Source: JACVRW01 sp036407035 (GTDB taxonomy: Bacteria; Actinomycetota; Thermoleophilia; Solirubrobacterales; Thermoleophilaceae). From it: 64,000 nucleotides of DNA. Position numbers and translations under genes: made by a program. This document shows, in pieces, positions 25,899-35,711 of this stretch (the first letter of the stretch is position 1; each line of letters opens with the position of its first letter). The stretch covers positions 1 to 64,000 of the forward strand of contig DASXAA010000107.1 of the NCBI GenBank assembly GCA_036407035.1. The letters are read 5' to 3'. The notes beneath the pieces were generated by a model. That model searched no databases, had not been told where the DNA came from, and saw nothing but the letters and a program-made list of their open reading frames with translations.

Positions 25899-26723
25899 TC
25901 AGTGGCGCCGCAGCCAGGCGGTCGCGCGGCGGACGATCACCTCGAACCGCGTCCGGACGATCTCGTGGCCGCCCGGCTGGGGGAGCAGCAGGCACTCGAG
26001 CCCGCGGCGGCGGGCCGTCCGGCAGGCCGTCGCCGCCTCTTCGAAGGGCACCGTCCGGTCGTCGCGCCCGTGGAACCAGAGCAGCGGGGCGTCGCGCAAG
26101 TCGATCGCCGCGGGATCGACGCGGCCGGCGATGATCACGGCGCCGGCAGGGTGGGCGGCGGCCGCTCCGGCCCCACCCCCGCCCGCCTCGCCGCCGCCCC
26201 CGATCGCTCCGGCCGCTCCCGTCGCCACACCCAGGGCCGTCACCGCGCCCGCCGAGTACCCGCCGATGAACACCCGCCGGCGGTCCACGCCCAACCCGCG
26301 CGCGTGTCGCTGGATCCATCGCACCGCGGCCGCGCCGTCGCCCTGAGCGGCGCGTCTGACCTCGTCGAACCCGAGCGTCCTGATCTGAGCCTGCGTCGCG
26401 AGCCGGTAATCGGCGGTCGCGGACACGAATCCGCGCGCGGCCATCGCCTTCGCGTAGGGCTCCATGTCCGCGCGGTTGCCGGCGACGAACCCGCCGCCGA
26501 AGAGCCAGACGATCGCCGGCCGCCGCCCCGCGGGCGAGTGCGGCCGGTAGACGTCGAGCCGCAAGGTCACGGGTTTGCCGGCGTGGTCGCGGGTGTGCCG
26601 GTAGGGCACGTCGCGCTGCACGCCGCCGGCGCCCGGCTCGCCGGAGGCCGTGCTCCCGTCGCCGCCGCAGCCACTCCCCGCGGCGGCCAGCACGATCAGG
26701 GTGGCGATCACACGTGCGCGCAG
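25899..26723 (-). CDS. Lipoprotein alpha/beta hydrolase (esterase-like)
   Basis: An α/β-hydrolase of the BD-FAE/esterase type. The oxyanion-hole region is WLFGGGFVAGNRADM, the nucleophile elbow GGYSAGAVTA (Ser), then WFHGRDDRTVPFEEA (Asp) and PGGHEI (His), so a Ser-Asp-His triad is present. A lipobox (AAAGSGC) near the N-terminus indicates a lipoprotein. The start is uncertain. CTG at 26723 gives MRARVIATLIVLAAAGSGC with a basic n-region, while GTG at 26711 gives a weaker signal. A longer reading frame would run through the terminator hairpin at 26739-26772 and is rejected. A Gly/Ala loop near residue 200 is unusually long. Confidence 0.8.
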   Translation of the reverse strand: MRARVIATLIVLAAAGSGCGGDGSTASGEPGAGGVQRDVPYRHTRDHAGKPVTLRLDVYRPHSPAGRRPAIVWLFGGGFVAGNRADMEPYAKAMAARGFVSATADYRLATQAQIRTLGFDEVRRAAQGDGAAAVRWIQRHARGLGVDRRRVFIGGYSAGAVTALGVATGAAGAIGGGGEAGGGGAGAAAAHPAGAVIIAGRVDPAAIDLRDAPLLWFHGRDDRTVPFEEAATACRTARRRGLECLLLPQPGGHEIVRTRFEVIVRRATAWLRRH

Positions 26724-26738
26724 GCTGACGATGCTACG

Positions 26739-26772
26739 AAAAGGTGAGGGGCGCCCATACAGGGCGCCCCTC
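26739..26772 (-). terminator. Rho-independent terminator after the gyrA downstream region
   Basis: On the minus strand an 11-bp perfect stem (arm GAGGGGCGCCC at 26746-26756, partner 26762-26772) with a five-base loop is followed by ACCTTTT (T-run at 26739-26742). It ends transcription coming from gyrA or from the structured region next to it, just before the hydrolase gene. Confidence 0.85.
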
Positions 26773-27006
26773 GAGTACGACTGCTGGACTTTTGCCGGTG
26801 GCGAGCCTGCGACCGGAGGGACCACTCCCGGCCCTACGCCCCCGACGGTGTCTCGGGTTGGACTCCGCTAAACCGTCCGTGCGCCGCCGGCTTGGCCGGC
26901 AGCTTCGGGACTACGGGGCCCAGCACCGGTCTAGCGGCCGGACACCTCCAGGGTCCCGAAAGATCTATGACTCAGTCGGACCACCTCCTTTCCCTGGTCT
27001 CTCCAT
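26746..27006 (-). ncRNA. Candidate structured RNA or leader region downstream of gyrA
   Basis: The 343 bases between the gyrA stop (27067) and the hydrolase start carry no convincing gene but much structure on the minus strand. There is a 13-codon mini-ORF (27006-26965, MERPGKGGGPTES), an extended ribosome-binding sequence inside it (26978-26992), and a second SD-like GGAGGTGTCC (26940-26949). A long stem pairs TTCGGGAC with GTCCCGAA, roughly 26905-26959, a GCCGGC-centred hairpin lies near 26886-26901, and the strong terminator closes the region. It lacks the signature motifs of RNase P RNA, tmRNA, SRP RNA, T-boxes or GEMM. It may be a 3'UTR-derived sRNA or an attenuation leader. Confidence 0.4.
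26978..26992 (-). promoter_or_regulatory. Extended Shine-Dalgarno (15-nt match to 16S 3' tail)
   Basis: The minus-strand sequence GAAAGGAGGTGGTCC can pair over 15 consecutive bases with the canonical bacterial 16S 3' tail GGAUCACCUCCUUUC (14 Watson-Crick pairs and one G-U). Ordinary ribosome-binding sites in this window match 4-6 bases. No gene of normal size starts just downstream of it. Confidence 0.6.
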
Positions 27007-27066
27007 TGAAGCAGACAAGGTGGCCGGACCGGAAGGCCCAGACCGGAGGCTGCGTCGGAAATCCGG

Positions 27067-29685
27067 CTACTCGTCGTCCTCGGCGGAGTCCGGCGGCTCG
27101 CCGGGCGCCTCGTCCTCGAGCACGCTGTCGTCGTCGAGCACGCTGTCGTCCTCGAGCTCCACCGGTGCGGCGCCGTCGGCGCTCGCCTCGTCGAGCTCGT
27201 CCTCCACGTGGGCCGCGGTGTCGGCCGTCGTCTCCATCACGAGCGCGACCGCGCTCACCTGGTCGTCCTCGCGCAGGTTCATCACCCGCACGCCCTGCGC
27301 CGGCCGGCCCTGCTTGGAGATCCCCCGTACGTCGGTGCGCTGCACCATCCCGTTCTGGGAGATGAAGACGAGGTCGTGGTGCTCGCGCACGATCAGCGCG
27401 CCTGCCAGGCCGCCCTTCTTCTCGGTCAGCCCGATCGTCTTCACGCCCATCGTGCCGCGGCCCTTGACCGGGTAGTCCTCGATCGGCGTGCGCTTGCCGT
27501 AGCCGTTCTCGGTCACCACGAGCAGCTCGGTGCCCGGCTGCACGACGTCCATGGCGAGGACGTAGTTGTCGCCGCGGTCGACGTTCATGCCCTTCACGCC
27601 GCCGGTGTCGCGGCCCATGGGGCGCGCCTGGTCCTCGTTGAAGCGCGCCGCCTGGCCCGAGCGAGAGACCATGATGATGTCGTCCTCGCCGCTGGTCCGG
27701 CGCACGGCGACGAGCTCGTCGTCGTCACGGATCTTGATCGCGATGATGCCGTCGGCCTTGATCGGCGTGTTGTAGGCCTCGAACTCGGTCTTCTTGATCT
27801 GGCCCTTGCGCGTGGCGAAGACCAGGTACTTGCCCTCCTTGAACTCGCGCGTGGCCTGGACCGCCTGCACGCGCTCGCCCTCCCGCAACGGCAGCAGGTT
27901 GACGAGCGCCCGCCCGCGCGCGGTCCGCGAGGCCTCGGGCAGCTCATAGACCTTCTGGCGATAGACCTTGCCGCGGTTGGTGAAGAACAACAGGTAGTCG
28001 TGCGTGGAGCACACGAAGAGGTGCTCGATGTAGTCGTCGTCCTTCATCTCCATTCCGGTCACGCCGAGCCCGCCGCGGCGCTGGCTGCGATAGGTCGCGA
28101 GCGGCAGCGACTTGATGTAGCCGGACTTGGTGATCGCGATGACCATCTGCTGGTCGGCGATCAGGTCCTCGATGTCGATCTCGTCCTCGGAGTGGGTGAT
28201 CTCGGTGCGGCGCTCGTCGGCGTAGCGCTCCTTGATCTCGAGCAGCTCCTCCTTGATCAGGCCCATGACGCGCGTCTCGTCGCCGAGGATCTCGCGCAGC
28301 TCCTTGATCCGCTCGAGCGTGTCGGCGTGCTCCTGCCTGACCTTGCCGGCCTCCAGCGCGGTCAGCCTCGCCAGCCGCATGTCGAGGATCGCCTGCGCCT
28401 GGATACGGGACAGCTCGAAGCGCTCCATCAGGCCGTCGCGCGCCGTGTCCGGGTCGCTCGAGCCGCGAATCAGCTCGATGACCGCATCGATGTCGGCGAT
28501 CGCGACGAGCAGGCCATCGAGGATGTGCAGCCGCGCCTCGCGCTCGCGGAGCTCGTGCTTGGTGCGGCGGACGATGACGTCGCGCTGGTGGTCGACGTAG
28601 TTCTTGACGATCGGCAGCAGCCCGAGCGTGCGCGGCACGCCGTCGACCAGGGCGACCATGTTCACGCCGAACGTGACCTGCAGCGGCGTGTGCTTGTAGA
28701 GCTTGTTGAGGACGACCTTCGGGATCGCGTCGCGCTTCAGCTCGATCACGAGGCGGATTCCGGAGCGATCGGACTCGTCCCGCAGATCCGAGATCTCCTT
28801 CAGACGCCCGTTGTGCACCTGCTCGGCGATCTTCCGGATCAGCCCGCTGCCGTCGTTGCGGCCGTCCCCCTTGGGGACCTGGTAGGGCATCTCGGTGACG
28901 ATGATCGCCTCCTTGCCCTGGCGCAGCGGCTCGATGTGGGCGCGCCCGCGGACGACGACCCGGCCGCGGCCGGTGTCGTAGGCCTCGCGGATGCCGCCGT
29001 GGCCGACGATGATGCCGCCGGTCGGGAAGTCCGGCCCCTTGATGTGGCGCTGCAGACCCTTGACGTCGATGTCCGGGTCGTCGATGAAGGCGATGACCGC
29101 GTCGACCGCCTCGCCGAGGTTGTGCGGCGGGATGTTGGTGGCCATCCCGACGGCGATGCCGGACGCGCCGTTGACCAAGAGGTTCGGGAACCGCGCGGGC
29201 AGGACGAGCGGCTCCTGGCGGGACTCGTCGTAGTTCGGGACGAAGTCGACCGTGTCCGAGTCGATATCCCGCAGCATCTCCCTGGCGAGGCTGGCGAGCC
29301 GTGCCTCGGTGTAACGCATCGCCGCCGGCGGATCGCTGTCGATCGACCCGAAGTTGCCCTGCGGATCGACGAGCGGGTACCGCATCGCGAAGTCCTGGCC
29401 GAGGCGCACCAGCGTGTCGTAGATCGCCGAGTCGCCGTGCGGGTGGTAGTCGCCCATGACGCGGCCGACGACGTTCGCGCACTTGCGATGCGGGCGGCCG
29501 GGCGTCAGGCCCGCCTCGTTCATCGCGAACAGCACGCGCCGGTGAACGGGCTTGAGACCGTCGCGCACGTCCGGCAGCGCGCGCCCCACGATCACGCTCA
29601 TCGCGTAATCGAGGTAGGAGGAGCGCATCTCCTCCTCGAGGCCGCGCGGCTCGATGTTGCCGCCTGTCAGCTGGTCAATGGACAA
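27067..29685 (-). CDS. gyrA: DNA gyrase subunit A
   Basis: An 872-residue type II topoisomerase subunit that cleaves and rejoins DNA. The catalytic tyrosine is Tyr125 (AAMRYTEARL). The quinolone-resistance region reads HPHGDSAIYD (81-90) with the susceptible-type Ser86 and Asp90. The C-terminal β-pinwheel contains the GyrA box QRRGGLG, which marks gyrase rather than topoisomerase IV. The last about 50 residues are strongly acidic. The TTG start at 29685 is set by GAGGTGA (plus-strand 29692-29698) seven bases upstream. Unusually, 140 nt with a large palindrome separate it from gyrB. Confidence 0.97.
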   Translation of the reverse strand: MSIDQLTGGNIEPRGLEEEMRSSYLDYAMSVIVGRALPDVRDGLKPVHRRVLFAMNEAGLTPGRPHRKCANVVGRVMGDYHPHGDSAIYDTLVRLGQDFAMRYPLVDPQGNFGSIDSDPPAAMRYTEARLASLAREMLRDIDSDTVDFVPNYDESRQEPLVLPARFPNLLVNGASGIAVGMATNIPPHNLGEAVDAVIAFIDDPDIDVKGLQRHIKGPDFPTGGIIVGHGGIREAYDTGRGRVVVRGRAHIEPLRQGKEAIIVTEMPYQVPKGDGRNDGSGLIRKIAEQVHNGRLKEISDLRDESDRSGIRLVIELKRDAIPKVVLNKLYKHTPLQVTFGVNMVALVDGVPRTLGLLPIVKNYVDHQRDVIVRRTKHELREREARLHILDGLLVAIADIDAVIELIRGSSDPDTARDGLMERFELSRIQAQAILDMRLARLTALEAGKVRQEHADTLERIKELREILGDETRVMGLIKEELLEIKERYADERRTEITHSEDEIDIEDLIADQQMVIAITKSGYIKSLPLATYRSQRRGGLGVTGMEMKDDDYIEHLFVCSTHDYLLFFTNRGKVYRQKVYELPEASRTARGRALVNLLPLREGERVQAVQATREFKEGKYLVFATRKGQIKKTEFEAYNTPIKADGIIAIKIRDDDELVAVRRTSGEDDIIMVSRSGQAARFNEDQARPMGRDTGGVKGMNVDRGDNYVLAMDVVQPGTELLVVTENGYGKRTPIEDYPVKGRGTMGVKTIGLTEKKGGLAGALIVREHHDLVFISQNGMVQRTDVRGISKQGRPAQGVRVMNLREDDQVSAVALVMETTADTAAHVEDELDEASADGAAPVELEDDSVLDDDSVLEDEAPGEPPDSAEDDE
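27116..27150 (-). repeat. 18-bp period direct repeat in the gyrA acidic tail
   Basis: The plus-strand 17-mer TCGAGCACGCTGTCGTC occurs at 27116-27132 and 27134-27150. It encodes consecutive DDSVL-type repeats (EDDSVLDDDSVLEDE), so the acidic C-terminal tail appears to have lengthened by a six-codon duplication. Confidence 0.8.
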
Positions 29686-29719
29686 GCGAGATCACCTCAA
29701 CTCGACCCGTAGGTACGTC

Positions 29720-29825
29720 CCAACCTTGATGTCTGTGCGAAAACCAAGCCAGGCAAGGACGCAGGGAGCCCGCAGTGCGACGCACGCGGGCGACCGAGGA
29801 CACCGCCTGGCGCCGGTTTGCAGCC

Positions 29826-29842
<17 letters not shown>
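29720..29842. repeat. Nested palindromic element between gyrB and gyrA
   Basis: Outer arms CCAACCTTGATGTCTG (29720-29735) and its exact complement (29827-29842) enclose matched inner arms: AAACC 29741-29745 with GGTTT 29815-29819, GCCAGGC 29748-29754 with GCCTGGC 29805-29811, and GCCCGC 29768-29773 with GCGGGC 29786-29791 around a GTGCG/CGCAC tip. The right outer arm is the end of gyrB (codons for NLDV plus the stop). The whole forms a long hairpin in the gyrB-gyrA mRNA. I see no target-site duplication. Confidence 0.8.
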
Positions 29843-32261
<2,419 letters not shown>

Positions 32262-32289
32262 GCCGTTCCTTCCGGCCGCTGAATGCCAC

Positions 32290-32332
32290 AAAAAGCCCCG
32301 ACTCCGTGCCGCCTGGGAACACGGGCCGGGGC
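32290..32332 (-). terminator. Terminator-like hairpin in the gyrB leader
   Basis: On the minus strand GCCCCG (32332-32327) pairs with CGGGGC (32300-32295), and CCGTG (32324-32320) with CACGG (32308-32304), closing an 11-nt loop. Five T's follow at 32294-32290. It is 28 bases before the gyrB start and downstream of the likely gyrB promoter, so it may be an attenuator rather than a simple end of transcription. Confidence 0.6.
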
Positions 32333-32352
32333 GGTCCTCTCAATGGCCCTGA

Positions 32353-32361
32353 AGTCTAGCA
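32353..32361 (-). promoter_or_regulatory. Candidate extended -10 promoter of gyrB
   Basis: Minus-strand TGCTAGACT (extended -10: TG, one base, TAGACT) lies about 95 nt upstream of the gyrB start and just after the dciA terminator. No good -35 is visible, which fits an extended -10 promoter. Transcripts would begin near 32346 and include the leader hairpin. Confidence 0.45.
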
Positions 32362-32415
32362 GGCTACCCCCTGCGCCGGACGGGTACGCCGGTAGCAAAA
32401 TGCCCGCAAATCGCG

Positions 32416-32442
32416 AAAAAACAGCATGTGGAAGCACATACT
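32416..32442 (-). terminator. Terminator after dciA
   Basis: Minus strand: AGTATGTG, loop CTTC, CACATGCT (8 pairs including one T-G), then CTGTTTTTT (T-run 32421-32416), 26 nt after the dciA stop. Together with the following promoter it separates dciA from gyrB transcription at least partly. Confidence 0.65.
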
Positions 32443-32467
32443 TGTTTCCAACTGTTACAGGACTGCT

Positions 32468-32854
32468 TCAGGCGGAATTCGGCCCCGAACCGACCACGAA
32501 GCGGAGGCGGCGGACGGGGGTGCCCAGCGGGCGCCGGCCCGCGGACGTGGGAGGGCCGTCGTCAGGGAGCGCGGAAGACCCGCTGGACCGGTCGGACGAG
32601 CCGGCGAGTCGCTGGTTCAGCCGGTCAAGCAGCTCCGGCCCCAGTAGCTCGAGCTCGGCCGCCCATACCGCCGACGAGCACGCGACCGTGACAGCTCCGT
32701 CACGCTCCGAGACCGGCTGCGCCTCCGCGGCGAGCGCCGGGCCGGCGGCTTCCGCCCAGGCGCCCTGGACTCGCGCGAGGAGGGTGGGCGGCTGGGCGCC
32801 CGCGACAGCTCGATCGAGGGCGGCGCCGAGGGGGCGTGGAGCCGGGCGCCTCAT
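32468..32854 (-). CDS. dciA: DciA (DUF721) helicase-loader protein
   Basis: A 128-residue protein from ATG 32854 (MRRPAPRPLGAALDRAVAGA), with GAGGG four bases upstream. The conserved DUF721 core is visible: RVQGAWAEAAGPALAAEAQP, followed by VTVACSSAVWAAELELLGPE and LLDRLNQRL. DciA is the ancestral bacterial loader of the DnaB helicase, and its position between recF and gyrB matches many actinobacterial origins. The C-terminal about 35 residues are low-complexity. An upstream in-frame extension is out of line with the family and is ignored. Confidence 0.88.
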   Translation of the reverse strand: MRRPAPRPLGAALDRAVAGAQPPTLLARVQGAWAEAAGPALAAEAQPVSERDGAVTVACSSAVWAAELELLGPELLDRLNQRLAGSSDRSSGSSALPDDGPPTSAGRRPLGTPVRRLRFVVGSGPNSA

Positions 32855-33347
32855 CGGGCCCTCGACGGGAAGAGGTGGCCGCCGGGCGGGAGCGGGGCAA
32901 CAAGCGCCGCCCGCGCGTCGGGGGCGGGGGCGGGAACTGGGCAACGGGGGTCGGGGGGAGGCGAGCGCGTCATCGCGCTCTCGGTCCGAGCGGCGTGCCG
33001 CGAAAGGGGATCGGGACCGGACGAACCCGGGGGTGATGTCGACTTATGGGTCCTATAGCACCCACGAGTCGCCATCACCTGCTGTCCGAGCCACCAAATG
33101 CCCCGCGTCGCGGCTCGGACCGCGCACAGTGGCACATAGTGGTCGCGGTACGACCACAAACGACCACCGTGCGCCGCACCAGCCCGCCGGCGTGCTCCAA
33201 ACCCAGCGGCACCCCTTCCCCAGCCCAGTCGGCGCCCGCGGCGAAGCCACCCGGTGAGCCACAGCCGACGCGGAGCCGTGCTGCAGAGCCGGCGAGGCAC
33301 ACCGGACGCGACCCCCGACCACGGCGAACGGCAGGCCGCCGCCCCCC
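32855..33347. other. 493-bp non-coding gap between recF and dciA
   Basis: No credible gene: the open frames here are Arg/Pro/Gly-rich shadows. It holds a perfect 9-bp inverted repeat GTCCGAGCC/GGCTCGGAC (33084-33092, 33112-33120). There is also a 7-bp hairpin GTGGTCG/CGACCAC (33139-33145, 33151-33157), with a second CGACCAC at 33161-33167, and a likely dciA promoter at 33052-33060. I find no good DnaA box in it. Confidence 0.6.
33052..33060 (-). promoter_or_regulatory. Candidate extended -10 promoter of dciA
   Basis: Minus-strand TGCTATAGG (TG-n-TATAGG) about 200 nt upstream of dciA. It shares the TGCTA start with the gyrB candidate. No clear -35. The leader would be long and would start after the inverted repeats. 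Confidence 0.4.
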
Positions 33348-34457
33348 TCACGCCCCCACCCCCACCCTCGACCGCGCCCTCCCCGCCTGCACCTCGACGA
33401 TCCCGTCGCTCCCCGCTCCCGCCCCCGGCACGTGCTCGGCCTCCGTCGCCGTGATGACCGCCTGCCCACCGGAGCGCAGCAGGCTCGCCAGCAGCTCGCG
33501 CCGCTCGCCGTCGAGCTCGGACATCACGTCGTCCAACAGCATCAGCGGCGGATGCGAACGGCGCGCGGCCAGCAGCTCCCGCTCCGCGAACAGCAACGCC
33601 AGCAGCGCCGCCCGCTGTTGGCCCTGCGATCCGTAGGCGCGCAGGGACGTGCCGTCGAGCAGCAGCTGCAGGTCGTCGCGGTGCGGCCCGTGCGCCGTGA
33701 AGCCCCGCTCGAGGTCGGCCTCGCGTCGCTCACGCAGCTCGGCGGCAAGTCCGTCGGCGGAGGACGACGCCGACCGCGGCCTGTAGCGCAGCTCCGCGCC
33801 CCCCGCCAGGCCGAGCCGCTCGGCAAGCTCGGCGAATGGGGCGCGCAACCCCTCGACCGCCTCGGCCCGGTCGACCATCATCTGGATGCCGTGGCGCGAG
33901 AGCTCGAGGTCCCATGGGTCGAGCGCGCCGGGACCCACGAGGCCGGCGCGGATACGACCGAGCAACGAGTTCCGCTGGGCGAGCGAGCGGGAGTAGGCGC
34001 TGCGGGTCTCCGCGCGAGAGGGCCAGATGGCGGCCACCAGCTGGTCGAGATGGCCGCGGCGGGCGGCCGGAGCGCCCTTCACAAGCTCGAGCCGCTCGGG
34101 CAGGAACACGTTCACGAGCGGTCGCGCGCTCCCGGCCAAAGGCGCGCCGCCGACCGCGCTGCCGTCGACGCGTACGCGCTTTGGCTCTCCGGGGCGGAAA
34201 CCAACCTCGATCCGGTGCGCGGCGTCGTCCGCCGAGACCTCGAGCTCCACCCGTGCCACCTGGGCGCCGCGGCGCACGAGCTCGCGCTCGTTCGAGGTCC
34301 GCGGCGAGTGGGCGGTGCAGGCGAAGTAGATGCCCTCGAGCAGGTTGGTCTTGCCGGCGCCGTTCGGCCCGACCACGACCGTCAGGCCCTCCGCCAGCGC
34401 GACGTCCGCGTCCTCGTAGTTGCGAAAGTCGCGCAGCTGGACGCGCGTGACGCGCAT
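33348..34457 (-). CDS. recF: DNA replication/repair protein RecF
   Basis: A 369-residue SMC-like ATPase that helps load RecA at gaps. Walker A is GPNGAGKTN (about residues 30-38) after the typical RVTRVQLRDFRNYEDADVAL opening. The signature and Walker B region is YGSQGQQRAALLALLFAERE and MLLDDVMSELDGERRELLAS. Start ATG 34457, only seven bases after the dnaN stop, so it probably shares the dnaN transcript. Confidence 0.95.
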   Translation of the reverse strand: MRVTRVQLRDFRNYEDADVALAEGLTVVVGPNGAGKTNLLEGIYFACTAHSPRTSNERELVRRGAQVARVELEVSADDAAHRIEVGFRPGEPKRVRVDGSAVGGAPLAGSARPLVNVFLPERLELVKGAPAARRGHLDQLVAAIWPSRAETRSAYSRSLAQRNSLLGRIRAGLVGPGALDPWDLELSRHGIQMMVDRAEAVEGLRAPFAELAERLGLAGGAELRYRPRSASSSADGLAAELRERREADLERGFTAHGPHRDDLQLLLDGTSLRAYGSQGQQRAALLALLFAERELLAARRSHPPLMLLDDVMSELDGERRELLASLLRSGGQAVITATEAEHVPGAGAGSDGIVEVQAGRARSRVGVGA

Positions 34458-34464
34458 CGAGATC

Positions 34465-35577
34465 CTACACGTTGAGCCGGATCGGCATCACGAGGTAGAG
34501 GAAGCCGGCGCCCTCGTCCCCCGACTGGATGAGGCCCGGCCGCAGCGGGCTGATCAGCTTCAGCACGAGCTCCTCCGACTCGGCGCTCTCGAGACCCTCC
34601 CGGAAGAACTCCGGGTTGAAGCCGATCTCGAGCGACTCGCCCTTGAACGGCACCGGCAGCGACTCGCTCGCCTCGCCGACGTCCGGCGTCTGCGCCGAGA
34701 CGTCGAGCGTCCCCTCGCTGAAGCGGAGCCGGAGCGGCGCGTTCTTCTGTGCCAGCAGGCCGACGCGGCGCACGACCTCGAGCAGCTCGTCGCGGTTCAG
34801 CCGCAGCTCGTGCTCGTAGGACTCGGGCAGCAACTGCTGATAGTTCGGAAAGCGGCCCTCCACCAAGCGCGACGACAGCACCACGTCGGCGACCGTGAAG
34901 ACCACCTGGTTCTCGAGCGCCGCCACGCCGATCGCCTCTGCGCCGCCCGCGCCGGCGATGCGACCGAGCTCTTGCAGGGTTCGCGCCGGCACGTTCGCCT
35001 CGAGCGAGCCGTCGAGCGGCGTCTCCAGCGTCGTTTCCTTCACGCCCAACCGGTACGAGTCGGTCGCGACCATCCGGAGCTGCTGACCGTCCGCGGTGAC
35101 GAGCACGCCGGTGAGATGCGGACGCGTCTCGTCGCGCGAGGCGGCGCGGGCGACACGCGAGATCGTGTCTACGAACGCGGCGGAGGGGACGCTCAGGACG
35201 CCGCTCGTGGGCGGCTCGGGCAGCTTCGGGAAGTCCTCGACCGGCAGCGTACGCAGGTGGAAGCGTGCCGAGCCCGACACGACCTCGACGTCTTGCTGAG
35301 CCGTGCGGTACTCGAGCGAGAGCTGGTCTTTCGGCAGCGAACGAACGACATCGAGCAGGAGGCGGCCGGGCACGACCGCCCGGCCGTCCGCGGCCTCGTC
35401 AGGCTCGAGCGTGACCCGCACGCCGAGCTCCATGTCCGTTGCCTGCAACTCGGCCTTGCCCTGATCGACCCGGACCAGGACGCCGGCGAGGGTCTGGATC
35501 GCGCTGCGGGTGGATGCGCCGCGCACGGCAATGCCGAGACGCGCGAGGAACGTTTCACGGGAAACGGTGAGCTTCAA
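34465..35577 (-). CDS. dnaN: DNA polymerase III sliding clamp (beta subunit)
   Basis: A 370-residue processivity clamp with three repeated clamp domains. The N-terminus MKLTVSRETFLARLGIAVRG and C-terminus FLYLVMPIRLNV (the usual MP-x-R-L end) fix the limits, and ATDSYRLGVKE and GRFPNYQQLLP are typical. The TTG start at 35577 is preceded by AGGT at suitable spacing. Codons 5-9 (VSRET) are written as a near-perfect parS palindrome, so this stretch may serve both protein and chromosome segregation. Confidence 0.95.
   Translation of the reverse strand: MKLTVSRETFLARLGIAVRGASTRSAIQTLAGVLVRVDQGKAELQATDMELGVRVTLEPDEAADGRAVVPGRLLLDVVRSLPKDQLSLEYRTAQQDVEVVSGSARFHLRTLPVEDFPKLPEPPTSGVLSVPSAAFVDTISRVARAASRDETRPHLTGVLVTADGQQLRMVATDSYRLGVKETTLETPLDGSLEANVPARTLQELGRIAGAGGAEAIGVAALENQVVFTVADVVLSSRLVEGRFPNYQQLLPESYEHELRLNRDELLEVVRRVGLLAQKNAPLRLRFSEGTLDVSAQTPDVGEASESLPVPFKGESLEIGFNPEFFREGLESAESEELVLKLISPLRPGLIQSGDEGAGFLYLVMPIRLNV
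35551..35567. other. parS-like site inside dnaN
   Basis: CGTTTCACGGGAAACGG contains GTTTCACGGGAAAC (35552-35565), one base off the 14-bp parS core GTTTCACGTGAAAC. The same 17-mer recurs at 39695-39711. One half-site (GTTTCACG) is perfect. parA and parB are encoded about 5 kb away. Confidence 0.65.
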
Positions 35578-35711
35578 CTCAGCTACCTATCTCTTGGGTG
35601 TTGTTGGGGCTGTGGACAAGTCGACAAGCGCCATCCGGGCGCTCTGGAACTGGCTTCGCGTGAGCGGGGAGCTTTTCGCAAAGGCGTTGATTGTGTCAGT
35701 ACGCCCGGCCG
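35578..35711. other. dnaA-dnaN spacer with one DnaA box; candidate part of oriC
   Basis: The 134-bp gap holds TGTGGACAA (35611-35619), the complement of TTGTCCACA, the actinobacterial DnaA-box consensus. A weaker AGTCGACAA overlaps its end, and a 6-bp hairpin AGCGCC/GGCGCT (35627-35632, 35638-35643) follows. Actinobacterial origins usually sit here but are longer and have many boxes, so this is at most part of an origin. Confidence 0.4.

Noticed and set aside
26739..27006. RNase P RNA, tmRNA, SRP RNA, T-box or c-di-GMP riboswitch as identity of the gyrA downstream region
   Set aside because: None of their core motifs is present on either strand (for example no GAGGAAAGTCC, no tRNA-like ends, no GGGTGGTACCGCG, no GACGCAAAGCC).
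26744..27475. Plus-strand Ser-rich frame across the gyrA end and downstream region
   Set aside because: The polyserine is the complement of the gyrA acidic tail; the remaining part covers the structured non-coding region.
32851..33351. A 166-codon minus-strand frame filling the recF-dciA gap
   Set aside because: No domain, Trp/Arg/Gly/Pro-rich with many rare aromatic runs, and it overlaps the dciA start out of frame. More likely non-coding.
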